Assembly: GCA_015228935.1 (NCBI GenBank) | Contig: JADGCO010000013.1 | Span: 1 to 62,231 of the forward strand | Direction of reading: 5' to 3' | DNA: 62,231 bases | Source: Magnetococcales bacterium | GTDB taxonomy: Bacteria > Pseudomonadota > Magnetococcia > Magnetococcales > DC0425bin3 | Part shown: positions 39,306 to 49,165 of the stretch, one piece after another | Numbering within the stretch: position 1 is the stretch's first letter | How the letters are laid out: each line of letters opens with the position of its first letter | Notes under the pieces: generated by a model | Databases searched by the model: none | What the model was told of the DNA's origin: nothing | What the model saw: only the letters and a program-made list of their open reading frames with translations | Program-made: the position numbers and the translations under genes

Positions 39306-39563
39306 TCAATCGTTCTTCGCCAGAGGATTATTTCCGCTAAACTTGTCCGGTTGCAAATGCGCCCATGCTTCTTCCTCCTCTGGCCGTTCCCAGTCCCGAA
39401 ACAGAGAACTCTCAGCAAAATGCAACAGTGCCCGATCCGTTCCCTCATCCGGCACCGATGCCATCACCGTCACCACGGCGCGGCAAGGGCCATGCAACTG
39501 GACCGGTTCCAACAACCGAATCCGGCCCTTTACGTCGATTTCCGCTTCGTAGGAGTGCATCAT
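39306..39563 (-). CDS. Orphan PemI/VapB-like antitoxin
   Basis: From the ATG at 39563 the product has about 85 residues. It begins MMHSYEAEIDVKGRIRLLEP and then has RAVVTVM and DWERPEEEEAWAHLQ, a pattern seen in small antitoxins usually followed by a MazF/PemK or PIN toxin. No such toxin follows here; the next gene, three bases on, is the HI0074-like one. GGAAGAG precedes the ATG. The frame continues upstream to a GTG at 39692 with a segment QLQKSLEKHFAEGAELEKRI that may be unrelated remnant DNA. Confidence 0.6.
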   Translation of the reverse strand: MMHSYEAEIDVKGRIRLLEPVQLHGPCRAVVTVMASVPDEGTDRALLHFAESSLFRDWERPEEEEAWAHLQPDKFSGNNPLAKND

Positions 39564-40076
39564 GGTCTTCTCTTCCGTTGTCATGGGGGGAATCACCAAC
39601 CGTCCCAACCCTTCCCGAATCCGTTTCTCCAACTCGGCTCCTTCGGCGAAGTGTTTTTCCAGGCTCTTTTGCAATTGCACAAACCGCTCCACAAGTTGCG
39701 AGCCATGATTGCCCTCCTGATCCCGATGATTGTCTGGAGATTCTTCATGTTACCATAAAAACCAAAGGAAGTAATTTATACTGTGACGCCAGAATGCGCA
39801 CCAGAGCCTCTGTCCATCAGGCGGCAAATGCCGGACCAGGGGACCACAAACCGTGCATGTATGCCAGGCAAACACGGTCATGGGCAAGGCTCATGGCTGC
39901 AAGGCAACCAGAAAATCCTCCATGGTGCCCCCCGGTAAAAAAATGCACACAACGGTCTTACCGACTGCGCAATCTTGTGTTACCATACGGACGCATGGAA
40001 ATTTCCGCTGCCTGTGGACAGCCTGACGGCCCTTCGCAACGCTCTGCTCACACTTTAACGATACATGAGGATTTCA
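39564..40076. other. Intergenic region between the conflict operon and glgC
   Basis: This 513-base stretch separates the minus-strand operon from glgC. Minus-strand GTG 39692 could extend the antitoxin. A TATAAA-like box lies at 39775-39780 on the minus strand. The string TGTTACCATA occurs at 39748-39757 and 39978-39987. No further gene is convincing. Promoters for both directions should lie here. Confidence 0.45.
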
Positions 40077-41390
40077 ATGGGAAAGCGCAAGGAAATCGAA
40101 ACGGCCCTGCCCCCGGCCCTGCGAAAAACCCTGGCCTTGGTTCTGGCCGGTGGTCGCGGGACCCGCCTCAAGGACCTGACCAATGCCGAGGCCAAACCCG
40201 CCGTGCCTTTTGCCGGCAAGTTTCGTCTGATCGATTTTCCCCTTTCCAATTGCGTCAACTCCGGCTTGCGCCGGATCGGCGTGATGACCCAGTACCGGTC
40301 ACACACCCTGATCCAGCATGTCCAGATGGGTTGGGGATTCCTGCGGGCCGAATTCAATGAATTCATCCAGGTCTGGCCCGCCCAACAGCAGGCGGAAAGC
40401 GAATCGTGGTACATGGGAACCGCCGATGCCGTCTACCAGAACCTGGACCTGATCGAATCCAACGAACCGGATTATGTCCTGATCCTGGGCGGTGACCATA
40501 TCTACAAGCAGGACTACAGCAAAATGCTCCAGGATCACCTCGAAAAAGGGGCCGATGTCTCCGTCGCCTGTGTGGAGGTCCCTCTGGACCAGGCAACGGC
40601 ATTCGGGGTCGTCGGTGTGGATTCCGAAGATATCATGGTCACCTTCATCGAAAAACCCGCCAATCCCGCTCCCATCCCCGACATGCCCGGGTTTGCTTTC
40701 GCCAGCATGGGGATCTACATTTTTTCTGCCCCTGCCCTGATCGAGGAACTCCGCCTGGATGCGACCAAGCCCGACTCTTTCCACGATTTCGGCAAGGACA
40801 TCATTCCCAGCATGGTCAGCAAGGGGCGCAAGGTTCTCGCCCATCGCTTCAGCCGCAGTTGTGTCCGGGAGTCGGACAAGATGGAACCCTATTGGCGGGA
40901 TGTCGGTACCCTGGAATCCTACTGGGAAGCCAATATGGACCTCACCTCGGTCACCCCGGATCTCAACCTCTACGACTCCAACTGGCCCATCTGGACCTAT
41001 CAGGTGCAGCGTCCCGCCGCCAAGTTTGTCTTCGACAATGAGGAACGGCGTGGTCAGGCCCTCGACAGTCTGGTCTCCGCCGGTTGTATCATTTCCGGAT
41101 CCACGGTGCGCCGTTCCCTGCTGTTCAGCAACGTCCGGGTCAACTCCTACGGCATCGTCGAAGATTCCATCATCCTGCCCGGTACCGATATCGGACGCTA
41201 TTGCCGCCTCAAAAAAGTGATCGTTGCGCAAGGGTGTCGGGTTCCGGATGGCCTTGTGGTTGGTGAAGATCCCGAACAGGATACCCGCCGCTTCTTCCGC
41301 ACAGACCGCGGCATCACCCTCATCACCCAGGATGCCATCAACAGATTGAAACCCATCGCTGTCCCGCCTCCCCCACCTGCGGAGTCATGA
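40077..41390 (+). CDS. glgC: Glucose-1-phosphate adenylyltransferase GlgC
   Basis: GlgC makes ADP-glucose, the glycogen precursor, and is the usual control point. The product from ATG 40077 is 437 residues with [11 protein letters not shown] (nucleotide-binding), [24 protein letters not shown] and a left-handed beta-helix C-terminus ([11 protein letters not shown] and [11 protein letters not shown]). GAGG precedes this ATG at good spacing; the ATG at 40065 has none. It is divergent from the conflict operon, unlike glgB. Confidence 0.94.
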   Translation: MGKRKEIETALPPALRKTLALVLAGGRGTRLKDLTNAEAKPAVPFAGKFRLIDFPLSNCVNSGLRRIGVMTQYRSHTLIQHVQMGWGFLRAEFNEFIQVWPAQQQAESESWYMGTADAVYQNLDLIESNEPDYVLILGGDHIYKQDYSKMLQDHLEKGADVSVACVEVPLDQATAFGVVGVDSEDIMVTFIEKPANPAPIPDMPGFAFASMGIYIFSAPALIEELRLDATKPDSFHDFGKDIIPSMVSKGRKVLAHRFSRSCVRESDKMEPYWRDVGTLESYWEANMDLTSVTPDLNLYDSNWPIWTYQVQRPAAKFVFDNEERRGQALDSLVSAGCIISGSTVRRSLLFSNVRVNSYGIVEDSIILPGTDIGRYCRLKKVIVAQGCRVPDGLVVGEDPEQDTRRFFRTDRGITLITQDAINRLKPIAVPPPPPAES

Positions 41391-41442
41391 CAATCCCGGA
41401 CGGACTGCATCCAAACCCTGCGCCGTAACAGTTCGGAATAAA

Positions 41443-41491
41443 GGGAGGAAGGGCACCGCCCTTCCTCCCGGACCTCTTGTCCCAGTCTTGC
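41443..41491 (+). repeat. Dispersed hairpin repeat, copy 3
   Basis: This shorter copy has GGGAGGAAGGGC, loop ACC, GCCCTTCCTCCC, then GGACCTCTTGTCCCAG and a T-rich tail. The stem is a perfect 12 pairs. Compared with copy 2 an A-T pair has become G-C on both sides, a compensatory change. It lies between convergent glgC and the NusG-II gene, consistent with a terminator. Confidence 0.8.
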
Positions 41492-41503
41492 ATTTATTAT
41501 TTA

Positions 41504-41905
41504 TTATTCGGCAATGGCATCAAACCGGGATGACGCATCGGCTTCTCCGGTCACCTTGATCAACACCCCGCAGGGAAGACAGGCGGCGACCTGTCCAGAG
41601 TTGCGAATCCACCCGGTACGGGTTCCAATCATGCGTGGACTTTGATACTCCCGAAGGCGCGCCTGACCCTGCACAATCTCAACCGTGACCGGTCCCAGGC
41701 GTCCCGCAATCCGCACGGTTCGGTGTTCATCCAGGGGCAGTGTCATTTCAAGGCGGTTGTCCCGGAACAGTTCGAGACGGCTCCCCGGATGACCATACAG
41801 GATCACGCCCAACCCCAGGATCATGCATGCCGTGCCGGCCATGACCCAACGATCCCCCGGTGTGGTGACCCGCCCAAGCAACCCTGGAAAACGATCCCAA
41901 CGCAT
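41504..41905 (-). CDS. NusG-II-domain membrane protein
   Basis: The 133-residue product has a short N-terminal tail, one transmembrane helix (about 22-38) and a C-terminal NusG domain II-like fold: GPVTVEIVQGQARLREYQ, GWIRNSGQVAACLPCGVLIKVTG. Such proteins occur near electron-transfer or flavin genes, but their role is unclear. It starts 9 bases after the end of the amidotransferase gene, on the same strand. Confidence 0.75.
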   Translation of the reverse strand: MRWDRFPGLLGRVTTPGDRWVMAGTACMILGLGVILYGHPGSRLELFRDNRLEMTLPLDEHRTVRIAGRLGPVTVEIVQGQARLREYQSPRMIGTRTGWIRNSGQVAACLPCGVLIKVTGEADASSRFDAIAE

Positions 41906-41914
41906 ACTGGCAAC

Positions 41915-43789
41915 TCAACTGGAGCCGGGATTGCCTACCACATTCCCTTCCAGGATACCAATTCCCATGGAGCGCCCCACCCGGACAGCCCAGCGTCGCG
42001 ACCAATGCCCCCCCCGGAACAACCGTTTTTTGTGCCGCAGCCGGCGATACTCGGGGAGCATTTCCTGCATCCAGGCGGCAAAGGGAACCATGAATCCGGT
42101 TTTGGATTTATTGACGATGGCATCCGGCAAAGGGGGATGGGGCGCGGTGGCCAGGAGACGTTTGCCGGAAGAACCCAACCCTTTGAGCAACAGGGGAGCC
42201 AGGCGACGGATCAACTCGACATCGACCAGCGGCACCCGTACTTCCAGGGAGTGGGCCATGCTGGCCCAATCCGTATCCCGCAACAATTGGTTGCGCATGT
42301 ACAGGGATCCTTCCAGGACCGCCACCCTGGCATAGGGAGAGTGGGGTTCCGGAACCAGGGCAGCACCGATGGTTTCCAGGGGACGCAGGCGTTCCAACCC
42401 TTCCCGGGCCAGATCGACCCCCAAAAGCCCGGTCAATTCCCAGGGCATGAACAGACCCCGGCGCAACAGATAGGCCCCTGGCCAGGAGCCGCCATGCAAC
42501 ACCAGACCGGCAATTTTGGGACTGAAACCAGCCGGCAGCATGGGCGTCAACACATGCTGGACAATGGATCCAAAGCCGGGAATGCGCGCCAGGGGAGAAA
42601 AAGAGCGCACCCAATTGGGCAGATCACGAAACGACGAATATCCCCCAAACAGTTCATCACCACCAAGACCGGAAATGGCCACCTTGAGACCCAGTTCCCG
42701 GGCTGCCTTGCTGACAAACCAGGTGTTGATCCCATCGATGCTGGGTTGATCCATGGCGGACAGAATTTTGGGCACATCGGCCAGAAACTCCTCGCGATGG
42801 ATCGTCCGCACCCAGTGCGGGGAGTTGTAACAGCGAGCGGTTGCCGCCGCCAAAATTGATTCATCTTCCGGGAGGTTCTGGAATTCTTCAAATTTCAAGG
42901 TGACGGACTGGAGTTTCAGGCCAAACCCCTGGGCCACACCCAAAAGTGCCCCGGAATCCACACCTGCCGACAGAAAACACCCCACCGGCACATCGGCTAC
43001 CAGATGGTGCTGGATGGAATCCCGCACCGCATCAGCAACCAGGGCACCAACATCACCCTTGGTAGGGGTATCACTGGCTTCCACGGCAGCACACCAGAGT
43101 GAGGCCAGGGAAAAATAGGAATGAGGTGCATCGACCTTGCCTGGACGTATCAACAACCAATGCCCGGCTGGCAGCGCCTGGACATGACGATACAGGGTGA
43201 AAGGCTCCGGCACCGAACCAAACAGCAGATACCCCACGGCACCAGCCGGATCCTGGCTTGTGGGCACCCCACCACCCGCCAGCAGGGCTTTGACCTGTGA
43301 TGCGACACGGATCATCTTGCCATTATCGGCATAATAGAGCGGTTTGATCCCCAGGGGATCCCGAACCAGAAACAGGGTCTGTGCGACAGCATCCCACAAG
43401 GCCAGGGCAAACATGCCCCGCAAAGCCTCAACCATGGCCGGGCCACGCTGCGCGTAAAGGTGGAGCAACACTTCAGTATCGGAAGTGGTTTTGAACACGC
43501 AGCCGCTCAGCTCCAATTCCTGGCGCAGGGCACGATAATTATATATTTCACCGTTAAATACAACAACATAACGTCCATCTGCGGAGTGCATGGGCTGATT
43601 TGCGCGAACATCCAGATCAATGATGGAGAGTCGCCGATGCCCCAGCAACAGGCGACCCCGTGGCTCTGACCACTCTCCTGCTGCATCCGGGCCACGTACT
43701 GCCATATGATCCCGAATGCCTCGCAACTCCTGGATGGACGGAGAAAGTGCATCCACAGCGTAAGAATAGAGTGCGACAATTCCACACAT
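41915..43789 (-). CDS. Asparagine synthetase-like amidotransferase
   Basis: The 624-residue product has an N-terminal class II glutaminase with catalytic Cys directly after the initiator Met (MCGIVALYSY). A C-terminal synthetase follows with FLSAGVDSGALL (ATP-binding, SGGxDS-like), GGDELFGGYSSF and NKSKTGFMVPF. Such AsnB-type enzymes make asparagine or add amino groups during surface-glycan synthesis; the latter is a reasonable alternative here. The upstream in-frame ATG at 43822 is unlikely because Cys2 is required. Confidence 0.88.
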   Translation of the reverse strand: MCGIVALYSYAVDALSPSIQELRGIRDHMAVRGPDAAGEWSEPRGRLLLGHRRLSIIDLDVRANQPMHSADGRYVVVFNGEIYNYRALRQELELSGCVFKTTSDTEVLLHLYAQRGPAMVEALRGMFALALWDAVAQTLFLVRDPLGIKPLYYADNGKMIRVASQVKALLAGGGVPTSQDPAGAVGYLLFGSVPEPFTLYRHVQALPAGHWLLIRPGKVDAPHSYFSLASLWCAAVEASDTPTKGDVGALVADAVRDSIQHHLVADVPVGCFLSAGVDSGALLGVAQGFGLKLQSVTLKFEEFQNLPEDESILAAATARCYNSPHWVRTIHREEFLADVPKILSAMDQPSIDGINTWFVSKAARELGLKVAISGLGGDELFGGYSSFRDLPNWVRSFSPLARIPGFGSIVQHVLTPMLPAGFSPKIAGLVLHGGSWPGAYLLRRGLFMPWELTGLLGVDLAREGLERLRPLETIGAALVPEPHSPYARVAVLEGSLYMRNQLLRDTDWASMAHSLEVRVPLVDVELIRRLAPLLLKGLGSSGKRLLATAPHPPLPDAIVNKSKTGFMVPFAAWMQEMLPEYRRLRHKKRLFRGGHWSRRWAVRVGRSMGIGILEGNVVGNPGSS

Positions 43790-43838
43790 GCACGTTGCTT
43801 TAATTCCAAAAAAAAACTGCAAATCCCCGCGTACCTGG

Positions 43839-43864
43839 CCCGGGGGGCACTTTCACCCCCCGGG
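43839..43864 (-). terminator. Strong hairpin before the amidotransferase gene
   Basis: CCCGGGGGG pairs with CCCCCCGGG around the loop CACTTTCA, a perfect 9-pair G+C stem. On the minus strand, 25 bases later, a run of nine T follows, in the sequence CAGTTTTTTTTT. It lies downstream of the fumarase gene and upstream of the amidotransferase on the same strand. It may end the fumarase transcript or attenuate the next gene. The spacer-then-T layout recalls the dispersed repeat. Confidence 0.55.
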
Positions 43865-43945
43865 TCACCCATGTCTGCGACTGTTCCAAATTTCCCCCGG
43901 CAGTACCAAGCCCGCAGCCAACCTTGAACCTTCCAGTCTCCTGCC

Positions 43946-44025
43946 TTTACATGCCGGATTCAGCCCTCTGTTGCATGATCCGACCCTTACCCGCCGGATT
44001 CAGCCCACTGTCGCACGATCCGACC
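43946..44025. repeat. Tandem pair of 40-base repeats
   Basis: Two adjacent units of exactly 40 bases (43946-43985 and 43986-44025) differ at six positions (85% identity). Each contains GCCGGATTCAGCCC and GATCCGACC. They lie between the fumarase stop and the amidotransferase hairpin. Function is unknown; a protein-binding site or recent local duplication are both possible. Confidence 0.75.
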
Positions 44026-44043
44026 TGGCTGACTTGAAGCAAA

Positions 44044-45660
44044 TCAAAGACCAAGTTCGGCAAAGAAGTTGTTGCCTTTGTCGTCAACGATGATAAACGC
44101 CGGGAAATCCTTGACTTCGATGCGGTAGACCGCTTCCATGCCCAGTTCCGGATAATCGATGACCTCGACTTTTTTGATGGACTCCTGGGCCAGTTGTGCG
44201 GCGGCACCGCCAATGGATCCCAGATAAAATCCACCATGTTTCTTGCAGGCTTCCGTGACTTGCAGGCTGCGATTTCCCTTGGCCAGCATGACAAAGGAGC
44301 CTCCTGCCGCCTGGAAACGATCCACATAACTGTCCATGCGTCCGGCGGTCGTGGGACCGAAGGAACCCGAGGCATACCCCTGGGGAGTCTTGGCCGGCCC
44401 GGCATAGTAGACGATGTGATTGCGGAAATAGTCCGGCATCCCTTCACCCCGATCCAGACGTTCCTGGATTTTGGCATGGGCAATATCCCGGGCCACCACG
44501 ATGGGACCGGTCAACATCACCCGGGTGCGAATCGGGTAACGGGAAAGGGTCTGGCGAATCTCCGCCATGGGACGGTTCAAGTCCAGTTGCACCACATCAC
44601 CCGCCAAGGCATCGGTCTTGATCTCGGGCAGAAAACGGGCCGGATCCCGTTCCAACTCTTCCAGCCAGATGCCTTCGCTGTTGATCTTGCCCAGCACATT
44701 GCGATCCGCCGAGCAGGAAACCCCGATGGCGACCGGGCAGGAAGCCCCGTGGCGCGGCAAACGGATCACGCGCACGTCGTGGGCAAAATATTTGCCGCCA
44801 AACTGCGCACCCAGGCCAATCTCCCGGGTAATCTCCAAGACCTCCGCCTCCAGTTGCAGATCCCGGAAGCCCCGTCCCAGAGCATTGCCGGTGGTCGGCA
44901 ACCCGTCCAGATAGCGTGCCGAAGCAAGTTTGACGGTTTTCAAGGCCAGATCAGGTGACGTACCGCCGATCACAATCCCCAGGTGATAGGGAGGACAGGC
45001 CGAGGTTCCCAACCCAAGAATTTTTTCCCGTAAAAAGGCCTTGAGGGTCGCAGGATTCAGCAGGGCCTTGGTTTGCTGGAACAGGAATGTCTTGTTGGCT
45101 GAGCCACCCCCCTTGGCGATGAACAAAAATTTGTAGTAATCCCCCTCCACCGCTTCGATATCAATCTGGGCCGGCAGATTGGTCCCGGTATTTTTTTCTT
45201 CATAGACAGTCAGAGGGGCCACCTGGGAATAGCGCAGATTGGTTTCGGTATAGACCTTGAAGATTCCCCGGGAGATGGCTTTTTTGTCCCCTCCTCCGGT
45301 CCAGACCTGTTGCCCTTTTTTGGCCACCACGGTGGCTGTTCCCGTATCCTGACAACTGGGGAGGACCATGCCGGCGGCTATATTGGCATTTTTGAGCAAT
45401 TCCATGGCTACATAGCGATCATTGGCCGAGGCATCCGGGTCATCGATGATGTTCCGCAATTGTTGCAGATGACCGGGACGCAACAGATGGGACACATCCC
45501 GCATGGCCTCGCTGGCCAACAGAGCCAAGCCCTGTAGATCGACCAGCAACATATCCTTGCCCTGAAATGAGGCCTTGCCGACATGCTCGCGAGTCAACAA
45601 ACGGTACGGAGTGGTATCTGCGCCGATATCCAACAATTCTGTATAATCAAATTCCGGCAT
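44044..45660 (-). CDS. fumA: Class I fumarate hydratase
   Basis: Class I fumarase interconverts fumarate and malate with an oxygen-sensitive 4Fe-4S cluster. The 538-residue product has the three expected cluster cysteines: [20 protein letters not shown] and [10 protein letters not shown]-terminal [12 protein letters not shown] and GGAAAQLAQ match the beta-domain. The ATG at 45660 follows AAGGAGAT; the frame runs open to 45747. The choice of fumA over other class I names is arbitrary. Confidence 0.93.
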   Translation of the reverse strand: MPEFDYTELLDIGADTTPYRLLTREHVGKASFQGKDMLLVDLQGLALLASEAMRDVSHLLRPGHLQQLRNIIDDPDASANDRYVAMELLKNANIAAGMVLPSCQDTGTATVVAKKGQQVWTGGGDKKAISRGIFKVYTETNLRYSQVAPLTVYEEKNTGTNLPAQIDIEAVEGDYYKFLFIAKGGGSANKTFLFQQTKALLNPATLKAFLREKILGLGTSACPPYHLGIVIGGTSPDLALKTVKLASARYLDGLPTTGNALGRGFRDLQLEAEVLEITREIGLGAQFGGKYFAHDVRVIRLPRHGASCPVAIGVSCSADRNVLGKINSEGIWLEELERDPARFLPEIKTDALAGDVVQLDLNRPMAEIRQTLSRYPIRTRVMLTGPIVVARDIAHAKIQERLDRGEGMPDYFRNHIVYYAGPAKTPQGYASGSFGPTTAGRMDSYVDRFQAAGGSFVMLAKGNRSLQVTEACKKHGGFYLGSIGGAAAQLAQESIKKVEVIDYPELGMEAVYRIEVKDFPAFIIVDDKGNNFFAELGL

Positions 45661-45832
45661 AATGGGTATCTCCTTCTCTGAAACGATGGGAAACCAGTCG
45701 CCGACAGAGTAACCGTCATGCCACGCCCGCGCCACCCTGAATCGCATGGTACCAAGGATTTACGGAAAGGATCATGTTAATATATTGTTAAGAATGCGCA
45801 TACCGGCGCAACTTTACCAACCCCCGACCGTC

Positions 45833-46813
45833 TCACCGTGCGGCAATGGAATCGACAAGATAATCAGGTCGGATGCCGCGCTGGATACACAGATCTGTCA
45901 GAGACCCCCTGTATTCTGAAAGGACTCCCGACAGGGTCAGGCAGGTGGCAAACCCCATGGCGGTCCCCCCCAGGACATCCGTTTCCAGGGTATCCCCGAC
46001 CATGAGAATCCGTTCACGCGGCACGTTGCCGACACGCTCCAGGGCCAGTTCGAACACCGGGGCAAAGGGTTTGCCCAAACCGATCCAGGGAAGACCGAAG
46101 CGCACCTCCAGAGAGAAAACCGTCAGACCGGAAACCCAAATGTTGGACCCCTGGGAATTGGGTGCCACCAGGTCCGGATTGGCCATCAGCAGGGGACGAA
46201 CCCGTTCTGCCAGGAGGGTTTCAACCAGCCTTTGTTGGGGTCCGCCATAATATTCCACGTCGCTGCACAACACGATATAGGCTGCCTGTCGCCAATCCAT
46301 ATCGGACCTGGCTTCGCCTGACGGGGAAAAATTGACCATCAATCTTTCCGGCTGGGGGGCATAGGCCAGGGCACTGGCGTGGGTTCCCACGAGACAATAC
46401 GGTTGACCCTGAAACCGGCTGTTGGCCACCGCCGATTTGATCACCATACCCGATGTGACAATTTCCTGTTCCTCAAGATCAAACCCCATGCCTCGCAGTT
46501 GTGTCAGCACCTGGGGCGGGGAAAGACAGGCATTGTTGGAGACCAGGAAAAACCGCTTCCCCATCTGCCGGAGCCGCGCCAGGGTTGCCACGGCCCCGGC
46601 AATGGCCACCGGTCCCCGGTTCAAGACGCCATACGCATCGAACAGGATGCAGTCAAATCCGGCGGCAATATCCAAAAAACAGGGTGCATGCACCATGTTT
46701 CCGGCCAGCAACCGTTGGTCCAATTCCGGACGTTCAGCCACCAACAGATGCCGATATCGGGCATACAACTCCCGCAATCGATCCATATCCGGCAAAACAG
46801 GTTTAATCGACAT
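45833..46813 (-). CDS. HAD hydrolase, TIGR01459/NagD-like
   Basis: The 326-residue product is a HAD-superfamily phosphatase of the HAD-IIA kind. It has FDAYGVLNRGPVAIAGA with the nucleophile Asp, FFLVSNNACLSP, and GLGKPFAPVFELAL and MVGDTLETDVLGG near the C-terminus. The TIGR01459 branch is found mainly in alphaproteobacteria; its substrate is unknown. GGGAG precedes the ATG at 46813. Confidence 0.85.
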   Translation of the reverse strand: MSIKPVLPDMDRLRELYARYRHLLVAERPELDQRLLAGNMVHAPCFLDIAAGFDCILFDAYGVLNRGPVAIAGAVATLARLRQMGKRFFLVSNNACLSPPQVLTQLRGMGFDLEEQEIVTSGMVIKSAVANSRFQGQPYCLVGTHASALAYAPQPERLMVNFSPSGEARSDMDWRQAAYIVLCSDVEYYGGPQQRLVETLLAERVRPLLMANPDLVAPNSQGSNIWVSGLTVFSLEVRFGLPWIGLGKPFAPVFELALERVGNVPRERILMVGDTLETDVLGGTAMGFATCLTLSGVLSEYRGSLTDLCIQRGIRPDYLVDSIAAR

Positions 46814-46962
46814 GAGTCTCCCTGCGTGACATGCCATGCATCCTGTGTATTTTCCAAACGAATTTCCAATACCTCGCAGGCATCAGCTTCAGTTTTGAAA
46901 GCCCGTGGATAGACGCATTCATGCTGAAGGCTTCGCCTCAATCGTTTGCAACAGAATTCACA

Positions 46963-49062
46963 TCATCCGATTGTTGACAAGGAGAAAAAGAAACGACTTC
47001 CTCCACCTGGCACAGGTTCCATTCCAATCGTTCCACCATGCTGTTCGACAATCAATCGACTGATTGGCAATCCAAGACCAATGCCTGCCGGTTTTTCTGT
47101 CAGGACTTCGCCGCCTTGGTGAAACCTGTCAAAAATTTTGTCGCGCAGTTGTTCGGGCACGCCAATCCCGGTGTCACGGACGCTTATTTCAAGCGCCTGT
47201 TCACGCAAGGCTGCAGACACGGTGATTTGTCCCACTTGGGTAAACTTGATTGAATTATCCAGGAGATGATCGATCACCTGCATCAGGCGTGTGGCATCAC
47301 CATTCACGAGGGGCAATTCACCGGGAACGACCAGATTCAGACCCAATCCGGCGTTATCGGCACGGGGGCGTACTTTTTCCGTCGCCAGCGCAAGCAGTTG
47401 GAGCATGTTGACAGGCTTGGCTGCCATGGTCACCCTGTGTGCCTCCAGGTTGGTCAGGTCCATGACCTGATCGACCAGTCTGGTCAATCTCGTTCCCTCT
47501 GTGATGAGGGTTGACACGTTTTCACTGGCCCGGCTCAATTCCCGTTTGACCCTGTCCTCCTTGACCAACCCGGCCATTTTATCCAAACGACTTTGCAACA
47601 GTTTGGAAAAACCAAAAATGGCCGTAAGAGGAGTCCGCAATTCATGGGAAACACAGGAAAGGAACTCGGATTTCAGATGATCGAGTTCTCTGAGATCGGC
47701 ATTGGCCTTTTCCAATTCGGCAGTGCGGCTGCGAACCTTGTCATCAAGGCCTTGGATGTATTCCTGCAACGTGTTGACCATGGCGTTGAAAGCGTTGGCC
47801 ACCTGACCGATTTCATCCTGTCGCATCACGGGACAACGGGCTGTCAGATCGCCCTGCCTCACCCTCTGTGCGGTCACTGATAAAACTTCAAGCGGGGATG
47901 TCAGGCGACGCATGAAGAGAAAGCCGAGGAGCATGGCCAAAATCAGTCCGCCCATAGCGATCCAAAACAACCGCTTTGACAATGTCTCCGACCCTTCATA
48001 AAGGTCATCGAGATAGACCGATGTAGCCAAATACCAGTCAAATCCCCCGAAATGGCGTACCCAGGCAAGTTTATCGTAGGTATAGTTGCCAGGATCACTG
48101 GGGCGATCCCAGCGATAGCGCAATCCCTGCGATTGATTGGCACTTTTTCTCAATCTATCGGCCAATATTTCGCCAGTCTTGGGATCGACCATGTTGGCCA
48201 GATTTTTTCCCTCCAGGTTGGAATTTGGATGAACGAGCATGTTTAAATCTTTATCAAAGATGAATATATAGCCCCCCTTGGCGAGATGGATGTTCCCCAG
48301 TTCCACCTTGAGATTGGCCATGATCTTCTGTCTTCTCAGTTCAACCGCCTGCTTGATGTCGTCTATGTAAAAACCTGTACACAGAAGATAACCAAGATCT
48401 GGCAGGTCCTTGCAATACGACAGTTTTTCAATGGGGGTTTCCTGTCCAAGCCGTCGCCACCAATAACGATGATACCCGTCGCCATTTTTGCGTGCGGATT
48501 CCAACAAGGGAACAAGAACCATGTTCCCTTTGACATCCATGAGGTCTCGTGCGTCGTGTTGATGCAGTCGGGAGTCAGGATGAGAAACCAATTTCATGTC
48601 GTAATCCATGACCCAGACATAATCGTGATCTCCGTATGAATAATGACGAATTTCCTCGAAAATTTCATGCAACGCACTTTCTTGTTTCTTGCCAGCGTGG
48701 AGACGAAGTTCAAGATTGGTGCGCATGCCGGATTCGATCAATTGAATCACGCTTTTCAATTCTTTCTTGCGGGACATGATCGTGGCATCATGGAAATTGT
48801 CAAGTTCGTTTTTGGTATTCGTGACAATCTGATAAACCGTGTCAAGAATGTTACGCCCCGCATTTTCCTCGGATCTTTGAACAAACTCGCGAACCAACGG
48901 TACGGACAAAACGTGGGCCGTCATGAAAAAAACGAGTACCACTGCGACCAGGGTCACGAAAAGCCTTCTGAAGAGGGAACTGAAAATATTTGAACCGGGG
49001 TGGAAAAAGGCAATCAACGGTTGCATCCTCTGATCTGGATTGGTTTGTTTGTTGTGATCCAT
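46963..49062 (-). CDS. Cache-domain sensor histidine kinase
   Basis: The 699-residue membrane kinase has two transmembrane helices (about 32-52 and 360-380). They enclose a large periplasmic sensor with two Cache-type modules (about 60-350; YVWVMDYDMKLVSHPD and GYIFIFDKDLNMLVHPN). A HAMP linker (about 380-435), HisKA (His near 470, VSHELRTPLTA) and HATPase (IGLGLPISRL) follow. It probably binds a small periplasmic ligand. A stand-alone receiver gene lies upstream on the same strand. Confidence 0.92.
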   Translation of the reverse strand: MDHNKQTNPDQRMQPLIAFFHPGSNIFSSLFRRLFVTLVAVVLVFFMTAHVLSVPLVREFVQRSEENAGRNILDTVYQIVTNTKNELDNFHDATIMSRKKELKSVIQLIESGMRTNLELRLHAGKKQESALHEIFEEIRHYSYGDHDYVWVMDYDMKLVSHPDSRLHQHDARDLMDVKGNMVLVPLLESARKNGDGYHRYWWRRLGQETPIEKLSYCKDLPDLGYLLCTGFYIDDIKQAVELRRQKIMANLKVELGNIHLAKGGYIFIFDKDLNMLVHPNSNLEGKNLANMVDPKTGEILADRLRKSANQSQGLRYRWDRPSDPGNYTYDKLAWVRHFGGFDWYLATSVYLDDLYEGSETLSKRLFWIAMGGLILAMLLGFLFMRRLTSPLEVLSVTAQRVRQGDLTARCPVMRQDEIGQVANAFNAMVNTLQEYIQGLDDKVRSRTAELEKANADLRELDHLKSEFLSCVSHELRTPLTAIFGFSKLLQSRLDKMAGLVKEDRVKRELSRASENVSTLITEGTRLTRLVDQVMDLTNLEAHRVTMAAKPVNMLQLLALATEKVRPRADNAGLGLNLVVPGELPLVNGDATRLMQVIDHLLDNSIKFTQVGQITVSAALREQALEISVRDTGIGVPEQLRDKIFDRFHQGGEVLTEKPAGIGLGLPISRLIVEQHGGTIGMEPVPGGGSRFFFSLSTIG

Positions 49063-49165
49063 TCCTGAAACGCCTTTTTCCTGAACTCACGTCTGCGGAA
49101 AGGAACGAGTCAATCGCCATGGGCATGTGGCAGATCGTTGCATCCAGTGCGCAAGTGGCGTGACA

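Noticed and set aside
39564-39692. Fusion of a longer N-terminal domain to the antitoxin (GTG 39692)
   Set aside because: No ribosome binding site, and an in-frame ATG with GGAAGAG lies at 39563; kept only as an alternative.
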